64,000 nucleotides of DNA from Ectocarpus siliculosus (lineage: Eukaryota > Sar > Phaeophyceae > Ectocarpales > Ectocarpaceae), in assembly GCA_000310025.1 (NCBI GenBank), contig FN649753.1, positions 195,443 through 259,442 of the forward strand. The letters run 5' to 3'. Positions 39,982 through 50,494 of this stretch are shown one piece after another. Below the pieces are notes generated by a model that was not told the DNA's origin, ran no database searches, and saw only the letters and a program-made list of their open reading frames with translations. Each line of letters starts with the position of its first letter. Position 1 is the first letter of the stretch. Made by a program: the position numbers and the translations under genes.

Positions 39982-42900
39982 ATGAGCTCAAAACTCGACT
40001 ACCTGAAGAAGTATGGAATGCCAGGTGAGATCGTTGGTGCAAATCTTTCTGTGATTGGCGCCCTAGTGAAATTTGTTGCTAATATTGTTGTACAGCCGTG
40101 GCTTGACTACACTTCACTGCCTGATGTACAGCGTAGTATCAAGGCTGCGCGCCCAGTCTCGCTTCCGCCTAAGGTTGAGCACGTCTGCATGACATTGCCT
40201 CCATTTGCGGTCGCTGGTACACCGCTCGCTGGCTTCGAAAGTAACGCGGAAGCTTGTTGTCCTCAACAAGCCCTCACCCAACCCCCAGCAAACCCGATGC
40301 GCGCTAGTGACCCCTTCACAGCAGTGCACTCTCAACCTGGATTGCTCTCGTGTGGTAGCTTCTCTTCTGCGGTGTGCGCTGTTGAAACATCTTGAGCGTA
40401 GTGCGCGGAGATGTAGAGAAAGACCGTGGCGCCATGAAGATGTCAAGATCATGGTGTGTGCGACCTGCGCAGGTGGTTTGTCTACAACATTACAGCAGTA
40501 CTCTACTATCGAGTGTACTGCGTACAGTCTAGACCTGCTGCTTGTACAAGAGCGGCCTGTTGTTTTGAACAGCAGCCTACCGTCTCTCGCCACCTCGTAT
40601 CCATTGAACTAACCAGCTCGCCGCCAGCTCTCACAGGACCATCGGTGGTGCTTGGCAGCTGCAAAAAAAAGTTACTGCTCCATATGCAGGCGCCTCCCAG
40701 CCCAGCATCCTCAAATCGAAGAGCATTCCGTCTCAAAGTATGTCGACGGCGTAAGTCTACAGCCTGAGACCCTGTGGGCATCTCGTTGCGAATCCCCTCT
40801 GTGCACCTGGTGTGCAGCAGCAGTGCCGCAGTATGTTATGCGGCCGGTGCCTCCCCATGTGCTCACAATCGGCCATTGGAGTGCACTCCCAAATGCGACT
40901 CGACGGGGGGGCCTCCCGCTGAACCCGCGCAACACTACACAGACAGCCGATTGGGTGGGCCCTTGCCATTTGACCCCGCGTATCCCCCGCTCAACTCCAG
41001 CTTGGCTGCTGCTGCTGCTGCTGCTGCGACGGACCAGGTTTTGACGCCATCAAGACTTACCCTCATAAACTTTTTTTTGAGAAAAAATATGTACATACAA
41101 TCACCAGCAACATCACCCGTTCGAGAAATACCCAGGGCATTTGAAGGGGATGGGTTGCAGTATGTGGGAGGAGACCGACCTATTTTGAGTCCATTTAAGA
41201 TTACATATATCTGCATACATTGATTTATTTGTTTATTCAGGAGGCGAGGATGACGGGAAGAAGAAGAGAAGGAGGAAGAAGACCGCCGGCGGCGGCGTCG
41301 CGAAGGACGGGAGGGACGCGGCAAGAGCAGGCGGCGGGGGTCTTCGGATCATCGACGACGAGGCGGGCATGACAACACTCGACAGGAAGCGTGTCAACAA
41401 GGCGTGGGAAGAGGAGGAGACGGAAGGTGTGGTGTGTGTAAGTGTGGTATCGGGCCTAATTCGTTCGAAAGCTGCCGCGTTCGCTTTGTGCTTTTGATAG
41501 GTCCTCGCAGCTGAGGAAAGGAGGGGAAGGCGGGGGCCCACGCCTGGAGAGCCTTGGATACTTTGCGCTCTAAAAGCATTGTCCTTTCGCGGATGTACCG
41601 TAGTAAATCAATGTTTAGCGGCCGCCACAGCAGTTCGTTCTCAACCCTCGCCCCGTTTACACACCATTGCAAGAGTCGTTGTTGCTCACTACACCCCTCC
41701 GTCCCTCCCCTCCCTCCGTCGCCTCCCTCCTATCCGTCCCTATTTTTTCTTCGTTTGTGAAGAGGAGAAACCTGCCCTGGTGATTGACGACCCCGACGTG
41801 GGGATGAAAGCGCAGTCCGGCTCTTGGACAACCGTGGGAGTCGGAGCCACCGGCAACGGCGGCGGCAACGACGGGGAGGACATGTCGCCGCCAAGGAGAC
41901 GGAGGAGGCGGCACGACAGCTCGGAGGACGGGGGCGACGCCTCTCCCCCTCGTAGAAACCCGAGAAATGGTGGGCGAAGTGACCCCGGGGATGATGGAGA
42001 CGCGTCCCCGCCAAGGAGGCGGAGGAGGCGGCACGACAGCTCGGACGGGGAAGATGCCTCCCCTGCTCGTCGAAACCCGAGAGATGGTCGCGGCGGGAGA
42101 ACTGACCCCGGGGACGATGGAGATGCGTCCCCGTCAAGGAGACAGAGGAGGCGGCACGACAGCTCGGACGAGGAAGACGCCTCCCCTCCACGCCGAAAGA
42201 ACGGCGGCGGCGGCCGTAGTAGGAGCTCCAGGGAAGCCGAAGACGCTTCGCCTCCCCGGCGTCCCTCGCGCGGGGGGGAATCGCGCGAGAATTCTTCTCC
42301 TCCGAGGCGGAACGGCAGCGGCGGAGGGGACAGGGGGCGTCGTGACGCCGGCTACCGTAGCGGGGGCAGGAACGAGCGCCGTCAAGGAGGGGATTCCGGC
42401 AGGAGCAAAGGCGGCGGCGGCGAGGGGGAAGACGCATCCCCTCCCCGACGTCCAGGCGGCGGCGAATCGTCTCCGCCGAGGAGAAGGCGTGAGGGCGGTA
42501 GCGGGAGAAGAAGTCGCGAGGAAAACAGCAAAGACGGAGACGCGTCCCCTCCCCGTAGAACGCGGCGGCCGCGGGAGAGGCATGACAGCAGCAGCGGCAG
42601 CGATGGTTCGGTTCCGCGGGGGAGGACGGGGGCCGCGGCGGGGCGGCGGGGGCGGGATGATGATGCGTCGCCCCCCAGACGAGGAGGACGTCGCGATTCT
42701 TCTTCCCGTGCGGAGGAGGAGGGCGGCGGCGGTGGCGGTAAGAGGCGACGGAGGCATGACTCTCCGGAGGAGGATGGGAAAGCGGGTGGCGATGGCCGTG
42801 TGAAAACGTCTTCGGGGTACTACGCGGGACTCCAGTCCGGCAAGGACTTCAAGGTCGTCGAGCAGAACCTCAAGCGCAAGCATGTGAGGGCTGATTTGGG

Positions 42901-43460
42901 GAGGGGTTGGGACAAGGAGGCGTTTTGGTTGTTGGGTTGGCCCTCGTCCGTATACGACACAAGATAGCACACCCCCTGGACAGATTTTCAAAGCTCGATT
43001 TCTCAACAGCAGAGGGTGTCGAAAACGGCGGCGTTGAAGCCGTCTCGTCGAGAGTTTCCCGAAAATGTATCGTTTCGTTAATGAATGTTCTTCGTCGTGG
43101 CGTAGTCGAGCTTTGGAAATCGGTCCAGGGGGTGTGTTATCTTGCGTCGTATACGGTATAAGGCTGATTCGTGGTCGTTCGTGAACCAGCTGATTACGAC
43201 ATCTCTACGTGTCACCTGTGACCGGTAATAATAGTTCATTCCTTGCAGAAGGTAGTCCAGAGCGTGCCACGCAAATGTTTTTTCCGGGGAGGATTTGTTC
43301 GCCGTTTGGGAATTTGTCAATTTGGCGTTGTACCTGCGGTCGAGCTTTGTCATCGATGTGATGTGATGTGATCGACTTTCAGGGAAAGAAACGGACGTGT
43401 CGTCGCAGTTGCAGTTGCAGTGCCTCTGTGGCGACCTCCATATGCTCCTCGAACCTTCCC

Positions 43461-43510
<50 letters not shown>

Positions 43511-44988
43511 GTCTCTCAATGCCCCCCCCCCCTCTATTTTTCTGTTTTCTGCTACACAGCCTTTTTTGAAAAATCACCCCCCAAGAGTAGCCCTTGCTGT
43601 TTGTGTTTGTACCCTTTGATCTGCTTGGTCCCGTTAACCCATCTCCTTTGTTCGTCCACCGCCTTCCACGCAGGACGCTGAGATGAAGGGAGCGGATAAG
43701 AGTAGCTCCGGCCAGGGCGCCGAGACGGTGTACCGCGACAAGAAGGGCCGTAAGCTCGACATGCTCAACGAGTTCATGAAGTCGCAGGACGCGAGAGCGG
43801 GCAAGAAGGTGGGTGGGGACCGTAGGCGACGTTAGATACCACGCCCCCCGGACTGATTTTCAAAGCGCGATTTCTCCAGTGGTGGTGCCGCAAATGGCGG
43901 CGTCGAAACCGTTTCGTCGAGAGCTTTCCGAAAACGTATCGTTTGACTCATGCGTCTTCTTCGCCGTGGAGAAGTGGAGCTGTGAAAATCGATCCAGGGG
44001 GTGTGATATCTTGCGTCGCCTACGGTTGATGGATGACAATGTCGTTGGGTTGGCTTGTTGTAACGTTTTGTCGACGTAGCTTGTGTGGAGATGGGAAAAT
44101 GGGCTCCGTTTTCGGGTTAGGCAGCGGAGAGAGACGTAAACCTTAACCCTAACCCTAACCCTATATCTATCCTTGTCATGAAGAGCGCCGCGCGCAGCGG
44201 AGACGCATCAGGAAGTTTTTTAACGGCGCAATGCGGGTAGTTTACGGAATAAACAGCAGGTTTTTGGAAACCGAAATCAATCCATCGGACCAGTCGGCGC
44301 CCACTGCTCTGATGGCTTCATTCGTTTGCTACGAAAGTACCTCGTGGGGTCCGAATGACCCACCCGACACCTTTCCTTCCGAAGAATATCTCTGACCTCT
44401 ACCGTCTTACCGTTTAATGTTGTCCTGCACTTCTTCTCGTGCCTTCACCCACGTCCGCATCAGATTGTGCGGGGTCTCAAACGTCGTGTTTTACCGTCAC
44501 ATACTCTTTATCCAACAGGATCCAGGGTCTTCCGGAAGAATAACCACCCCGAATGCTCATTCAGCATTGGATTCGAACCTGCGACTCACTCTTTTAGAAA
44601 ACATGTTGGTGGCCCTCAACCAACCAAGTTCTTTTTTGTTAACCTTTAGAACGACGTCGCAATGGGTCAAAATCTGACCGCCGTTTTTGTGAGCATAAAA
44701 ACAAACAAAAACAAACAACCGACCCTAACCCCAACCCTAACTTGAAGGTCGAGGAGGCAAAGGACCAGTTTGCCTGGGGCCGCGGGAAGGTGCAGAAGGA
44801 AGAGGAGAAGCAGTGGAAGGAGGAGCTGGAGAACATCGCCGCAGAGCCTTTCGCGCGCACGGTCGACGACACACGGCTGGAGGAAGCCCGGAAGGCCGAG
44901 ATACGCGCGGACGATCCCATGGCGGCCTACATGGCCAAGGTATGGGCTTTTGGAGTGCCGCCGTTGTTGTTGTTGTTGGTGGTGGTGG

Positions 44989-45037
<49 letters not shown>

Positions 45038-46260
45038 GCTGATGTTGTTGCTGATGGTGCTGCTGCTGGTGTGTGGGGATGTGTTGGTGTTAGTGGTGGT
45101 GGTGGTTGGTTGGTGTGTGCCATTTTTGTGCCGGCTGTGTCTAGGCATGCACTTCTGTATCTGGTAGATAAAATGCATCACCCGGCCGCCCAATGCCTAC
45201 CAGCGTGCGCTTGTTGCGTTCGAGGTCGTCGCCTTGTGTGGTGAAACGAGTTTCATCGTTAAGACAACAACATTGACGATGGACAGCAGCAGAACCCACG
45301 GGCAGCAGCGCCTCTTGGTGCCGACCGGTCCGAATGTCTTCACCCTTTACCCTCCCCCCTCCCTGTCTCCCCTTGAATTAACTCGGTGACTATATCATTG
45401 ACTCTGATGTGCAGAAAAAGGCCAAGGAGGGGGTGAAGAGCGGAAAACCCCTCAAGCCAGAGTACAAGGGCCCGCAGCCGAAGCCCAACAGGCACGTACA
45501 ACAGTACGCCGTCTTTGGCCGGTATTTTGCGTGTCTGGGCCTTTCCCCGCTGCTCGCTCTGTTGCTTGTTGTTGCCTGTTGCTTCTGTCGTTTTTGTGTG
45601 CATGAACGTGGTATGTGTTCCGGCTGTGCATGCAAGAGAAGACCATTGCTGCTGGTCGAGTCGATGACGAAGAATTGGTTTATGTGCATATCTTCAGCCT
45701 CTTTTTTTGCCGTTCGTCTTGGTCAGGAGCAGTAAAATCTTTTTGTGTTGTCCTTTGTTCACGCGCGGGGGGGGGGGGGGATGCTGTCTCCCTCCAACCC
45801 TCCCTCCACCACTACAGTGGTCTTACCCTCTTCACCCACAGCACCCAACTGCTAGTGCTGGCCACGAAAAAGGCGTAGTCTATGCTGATAGAGTCACTAA
45901 ATATTTGCGAAAATTTGGCGTGAGACAAAACACCGATCGATACCGGTGGCCGACCGCTCCGTGTCATTCTTCCGCAGAGGGCCGAGACGCCCCGCTAGCC
46001 ACCTGTTAACCCCCTGTTAACCGATAAGGCATGCAAAACATGAGTACTCCCCGCCCCCCTCCCCCGTGCTTTCCTCGACTGTTCCTGCCGCCCCTCGCGC
46101 GTTGTTGTGTCTGCGTGTCTTAAGGTTTGGCATCCGGCCTGGCTACCGGTGGGACGGTAACGACCGTGGAAACGGGTGGGAGTCGAGGATCGTAGCCAAG
46201 GGGGTCGACAACAACTACAAGGCGGAGCTCGCGTACAAGTGGGCCACGGCAGACATGTAG
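39982..46260 (+). CDS. BUD13: BUD13 pre-mRNA splicing factor (RES complex)
   Basis: Subunit of the RES (retention and splicing) complex of the activated spliceosome, nuclear. Complete gene with seven exons: 39982-40024, 41241-41426, 41763-42883, 43674-43808, 44748-44939, 45415-45491 and 46125-46260; ATG to TAG, 629 residues, all phases consistent. It starts MSSKLDYLKKYGMPG, as BUD13 proteins do, then a Lys/Arg patch and LRIIDDEAG. Exon 3 codes a long Arg/Ser-type region with repeated RRRRHDSS and DASPPRR units, comparable to the HDTPDPSPPR repeats of the human protein. The conserved C-terminal domain follows: AETVYRDKKGRKLDMLNEFM, DDPMAAYMAKKKAKEG, GPQPKPNRFGIRPGYRWDG and the final ELAYKWATADM. 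Intron 6 uses a GC donor (CAG|GCACGT). Two element copies and telomere-like repeats lie in introns 3-4. Confidence 0.95.
42948..43157. mobile_element. MITE-like inverted-repeat element, copy 2
   Basis: About 210 bp in BUD13 intron 3. Terminal inverted repeats of about 50 bp: left CCGTATACGACACAAGATAG, right reverse complement CCGTATACGACGCAAGATAA. The interior has no coding potential. Confidence 0.9.
43459..43509 (+). repeat. (CT)n microsatellite
   Basis: CT run in BUD13 intron 3, sense strand, about 165 bp before the acceptor at 43674. Confidence 0.95.
43819..44026. mobile_element. MITE-like inverted-repeat element, copy 3
   Basis: About 208 bp in BUD13 intron 4, starting ten bases after the donor. 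Ends are ACCGTAGGCGACG and its reverse complement. It shares the AAAATCGATCCAGGGGGTGTGA-type inner terminus with copy 2 but is clearly diverged. Confidence 0.9.
44141..44162. repeat. Interstitial telomere-like (CCCTAA)n
   Basis: Three to four units of CCCTAA in BUD13 intron 4. Confidence 0.9.
44722..44741. repeat. Telomere-like CCCTAA units at a splice acceptor
   Basis: CCCTAACCCCAACCCTAA immediately before the acceptor TTGAAG of BUD13 exon 5 (44748), acting as its polypyrimidine tract. Confidence 0.85.
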
Positions 46261-46843
46261 CGTAACAATGCGTCGACGGGAAGAGATTGAGATTGGGTAG
46301 AGGTAGACGTGTCAGTGGGGACGGGGGGTAATGAATTGCCTTGATACTTGGACCACTGATTGCGTACGCATGTCTTCTCGAGACGGAGCATGCCGTGGCG
46401 GGTAGTGCTAGACGAAAGAGGTGTGTGTTTGTGTGCTTGGTCGATACTGAACGGCCAATTGGCCAAGCCGAGCAGATAAGTTACGACCTTCGCCCTGTTG
46501 ATGTCTGTTCTGATCTCCGGAAGGGAGAGTAGGAGTCGATATGCCTGTTGGGGAGCAGTCTCGCTCTTATAACGAGGCATCCCTCTTGCGATATATCAGC
46601 CGGCCGGAGGAGAGGGGAGCTTGGCGCTTCCCTTTCTCGAGCTCACCCGATATTGGGCCCACGCAGATTATTCTGGGAGGTGGGGGGGAGGGCGTGATAC
46701 AACGGCGTGGTTCTGTACCGCTGGTACAGATTGCCTTTTGTCGATTGCGCGGGTGTTTTGCTGCGATAGTTGGGCGTGAAGCAGAGGACGTGGTACATTG
46801 GTTTGGGTTATACCCGTAGGCTGAGGGGGGGGGGGGGGGGGGG

Positions 46844-46943
46844 NNNNNNNNNNNNNNNNNNNNNNNNNNNNNNNNNNNNNNNNNNNNNNNNNNNNNNNNN
46901 NNNNNNNNNNNNNNNNNNNNNNNNNNNNNNNNNNNNNNNNNNN
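46844..46943. other. Assembly gap, 100 N
   Basis: Both sides of the gap carry nearly the same segment, TTTGGGTT-x6-CCC-x-TAGG followed by a poly-G tract. The gap probably sits in one G homopolymer or a short duplication. Confidence 1.
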
Positions 46944-47867
46944 CTTTGTTTGGGTTTTTCCCCTAGGTTTGGGGGGGGGGGGGGGGGGGGTTGATTGCTG
47001 CTCCCTAAACCGCGTTCTGTGAGGAGAGGTCCGGTCGTGCAGCAAGCCAACGCGAGTCTGCTGGGCCAAGCATGAAATGCCTTGTGTTATTTTTCGCCGC
47101 CGTCTCGACTACCCCGGTGGTTATCGAGGCCTAGTGTACGTGTCTTGTCGGCTGGTACTACATTCGATTCGTCGGCGTAGCTTAGGTAGACGCAGGGGTT
47201 AAAACACGCAACGGGTTGACTCCAGCACTAAGCAATGGTGGAGAAAAGTGTTTGCAATTGCTGATTTTTGCCCCCCAAGGCGAGGTGAAGAAGGGACCGG
47301 CGATTCCACTACTGTGACTGTGGCCCAAAACCCAACAAGCAATCTCCGTTCTGGCTGCTCGCTCACACAAAACGTACGGGAGGCCGAAAACGCGTGTTGA
47401 TGTTTTCGCGGGGTTGCTTCCTTCCCGGCTTAGCTAATCTAGCAGCACCCAGCGTGGGGGGAGGGAGTTCCGATGCTCGACGAGGCAGTCTACGTCCTGG
47501 GGAACCGACGGTGGTCTACTTCGCCAATCCAGTGACGCCTCCGCCACGCTCGATGGTCGCTCCGCATCCCTCGCATCGAAACACGTTTCCTGCGTGCGCG
47601 TGGGTGTCGTTGGGCGGAGATTTGTGGGGTGATGGGGTTTCTCTCTTTGCGGTGGTGTGTTCTTTTTTCGCTAGAACATTCGCGGACGTGGGTTTTCGCC
47701 GCCCCCGGGGCGTGAAGACGACAATAAATCGCCTTGAGGCCTTCGTATTCCGCCAGGAGGGAGTAGCAATTGAGAATCTTCATCGAATGCTGAGTGCCTT
47801 TGTTATTTAGCCGAACTGCAGCAGCAGAAGAACTACCAATGAAGAACATAGAAAGGGCAGCGCTCAC

Positions 47868-48178
47868 CGGGTTACGCTTGCCGAGCTTGCGGCAGACACG
47901 TTCTGGCGAGACTCCCATGCCGAGCCACTTTCCAACTTCCGCCTGCGTGGCACATGGATGGGCAGGTGTTGATCAGTAAGGGGGAATCCGGAAGCTGACT
48001 GTGAGATTCATCAACCCAAAGGACACCGCATTCCAGTCAGCAGCGGTCTGCAGTATGAGAGGGGGACGACGAGATGCGGTAATCCTTTGGAGAGGGGAAG
48101 CACACACTCACCGCGAAGGGGGCGATGGAGTAACAGACCCGCTGCTGACTACCGCTCAGGAACGACTGCTCGCAGTAC
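47868..48178 (-). CDS. Possible saposin-like protein, two exons only
   Basis: Two minus-strand exons, 48178-48112 and 47942-47868, have clean acceptors and donors and join in phase 0. Together they read YCEQSFLSGSQQRVCYSI, APFA, then AEVGKWLGMGVSPERVCRKL followed by GKRNP. The stretch GVSPERVCRKLG resembles the last helix of saposin B domains (pattern x-x-P-x-x-V-C-x-x-L-G), and there are Cys residues upstream. Saposin-like proteins bind lipids in lysosomes or outside the cell. Only about 47 residues are seen, so the family is a suggestion. A minus-strand gene here would preserve the strand alternation of the whole window. Confidence 0.35.
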
Positions 48179-50494
48179 CTGTCATCGATAGCAGGGGGAA
48201 GAAACGATTGACACTTACGGAATCGAGTTGGCGCTATGACTTCTGGACACAGGTAGACGAACGAAGCGATCATTAACCACGAAGCAACGCAAGAGGGAGT
48301 GCAGGATATGTACACGGGTGGCCAAAGGGAGGTAGTAACTGGTGCCCAACCTCCCCGAGGGTCAGGTTGGGAGTTGGGGATCGACCTTGGACAACATGCT
48401 ACGCTGCCAGCCCGCCCTATTGATTGGACCAACGCCGCAATCCGTGATGTGGGGCTAGCTGCATACGTCGGCGTACAACCCGACCCTAGGGAGATTGTGG
48501 GGAGGTTGTGAACCAGATACAACCTGCCTTGGCCACCCGTGTAATTTCTGCCTGCGGTATGAATGCGGCCTTAGTGTCTCCTTGGGTAAAAATGCGTGGA
48601 CACCCGATGAGGTATTTTTCGAAGCGGCGAGGACGATGCGTTGTACGACTGCGGCCGCGTCAAACCATAGGTATAGGTAGCTTTGATGATTGTAAGGACG
48701 GACGGCTTTCGATGGGGGGTGTCGGTTCGGCTAGGTTGGGGACGAATAGTTGTTTCACGACTGTTTCGTCATGACGATGTAGATACCAAGTAGTGCTGTT
48801 CCTCTGGGCAGTTTTTCTCATTACGGTAGCGGAGCATATTCTTGCATGCAGAAACACCACAGAGATGTACGTACACAACCAATCATATTGACACGAAGTT
48901 ACCGTTCTATGGCGGCCTCATATGTGATGCTCATCGCCTCGTCCTGACGACGAACGGTAGCATCGTCGTCATCTCCTCGGTCGCGTGAACTTCTTGAAAC
49001 CTCCTTGTTGGTACTCCTCACGAGAGGCCACTCGGTGTGGAGGTCCACAAATCCCTTTCATAGCAAGCCGAACGATTAAGAGCAAGAGGGACCGAGGTTA
49101 AGTTTTCGTTAGGCAATCTCGAGGGTTTGTAACTACAACATTCTCCACGGCAAGTTCTTCCACCACAGAATGAGCACGATTATAGGCCAGCTTACTGAAC
49201 CCGTCGATGTGGTCGACACAATGTGGTGGTCGACACAATGCATTCTACAGTAGCTAGTACTGGTAGAGACTCAGCGGCTCAACTTTTAATTAAGGTCAAC
49301 GACAACAAAATTCGGCTGCAGTAGCCTTATCGATCTAAGTTAGATTTGGTTTGCCAGCTTGTCTCGATGGAATTGCTGTGGCTGTGTATCATTCGTTTTG
49401 AGGAAGCATAATGTATGTATACAGACACACTACAGTTTGTCAACTTTTGTTCGGCCTATCCGAGCCCTCTCATTCTGGATCGGTTGGTTGCGGATACAGC
49501 TACACAGACAGTCAAAGGCTACCAGTGTGAACGTCACCTGTGTTATTCTGCGGCAGACTGTCCCGGGGGCCGATATTGGCGGAACGAACATGCCCGCGCG
49601 CAATAGACACATCAAAGAAAAGAGGGGTTGGAAGGGCGCAGAGAGCACACAACTCAATCTTCGCTCATTTTCACCCAGTTTCGTCAGGTTGCGCGTCGGT
49701 CTCGTCACATGGGCACACGCCTTTGACCACTGCATGCACCAGTTTCGTCTTTACAAACCAAGTCGATATTACAGTACATGATAAGCCTATTGCACTCATT
49801 GCTCTGTTGTGGCTGTACAAGCTTGTAGCAGTTGTTCTACGAATACTGCTCTCACCGTTGCAGGTTCCATTCGCGGACAGCAGTGCTGGCTCGGACTCTC
49901 CTCCCCCAGCATGCCCCGTGCTCACCGTCAGCGCGAACAAAATAAGTTGGCCTCCTTTGTTCCGCATTTAGAGCCCCCTCCGAAACTCTCTCTCTCTCTC
50001 TACCCGTACTATACCCTCCTATTGTTTAGCAATACTCTCTCCCTCTCCAGCTGTTTCTGTTCTTATTCCCTTCAATGTCATCGGGTGGGATACGGTCGGC
50101 TGTGCATACAGTTCCAGATCCCTCCCTGTAGATCCCACAGCCTCGAGCCTTATTGTCGGCTGCTCTGCCTCCCCTTTGTGAGTAACCCTCTCTTATTTGC
50201 CAGCCTCTGCTGGCACACCCTATCACGCCCCGAGGTATAAGATCGAGGATAAAGATCGCAATACCGGTAGAATTCGCGTACGCGCCAAATCTCGCCGCAT
50301 GAAACGTTTTCCCCGAAGATCCATTCGCGCATTCGCAGAAACACGCGGAGGGAGCTTCCTTCCGCCCGCGCTTCAGCTGTTTGCTGAGTCAAGCCGCACT
50401 TTCTGGAAGGTGCCTGTGCGGCGACGGCGGGAATAGATCCATTACGTTAGCAACGACAGCTTGCTCACATCTTGCGCATAGCGGTGCCAAGACG

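Larger units (their letters stand above)
46261..50494. other. Spacer with a probable minus-strand gene
   Basis: 4.2 kb between BUD13 and the plastid lumen gene. It contains an assembly gap and two phase-matched minus-strand exons (47868-48178), listed separately. The remainder shows no supported exon. Confidence 0.4.

Noticed and set aside
42134-43006. Minus-strand 290-codon frame
   Set aside because: Antisense shadow of the Arg/Ser repeat exon of BUD13, running on into a MITE copy.
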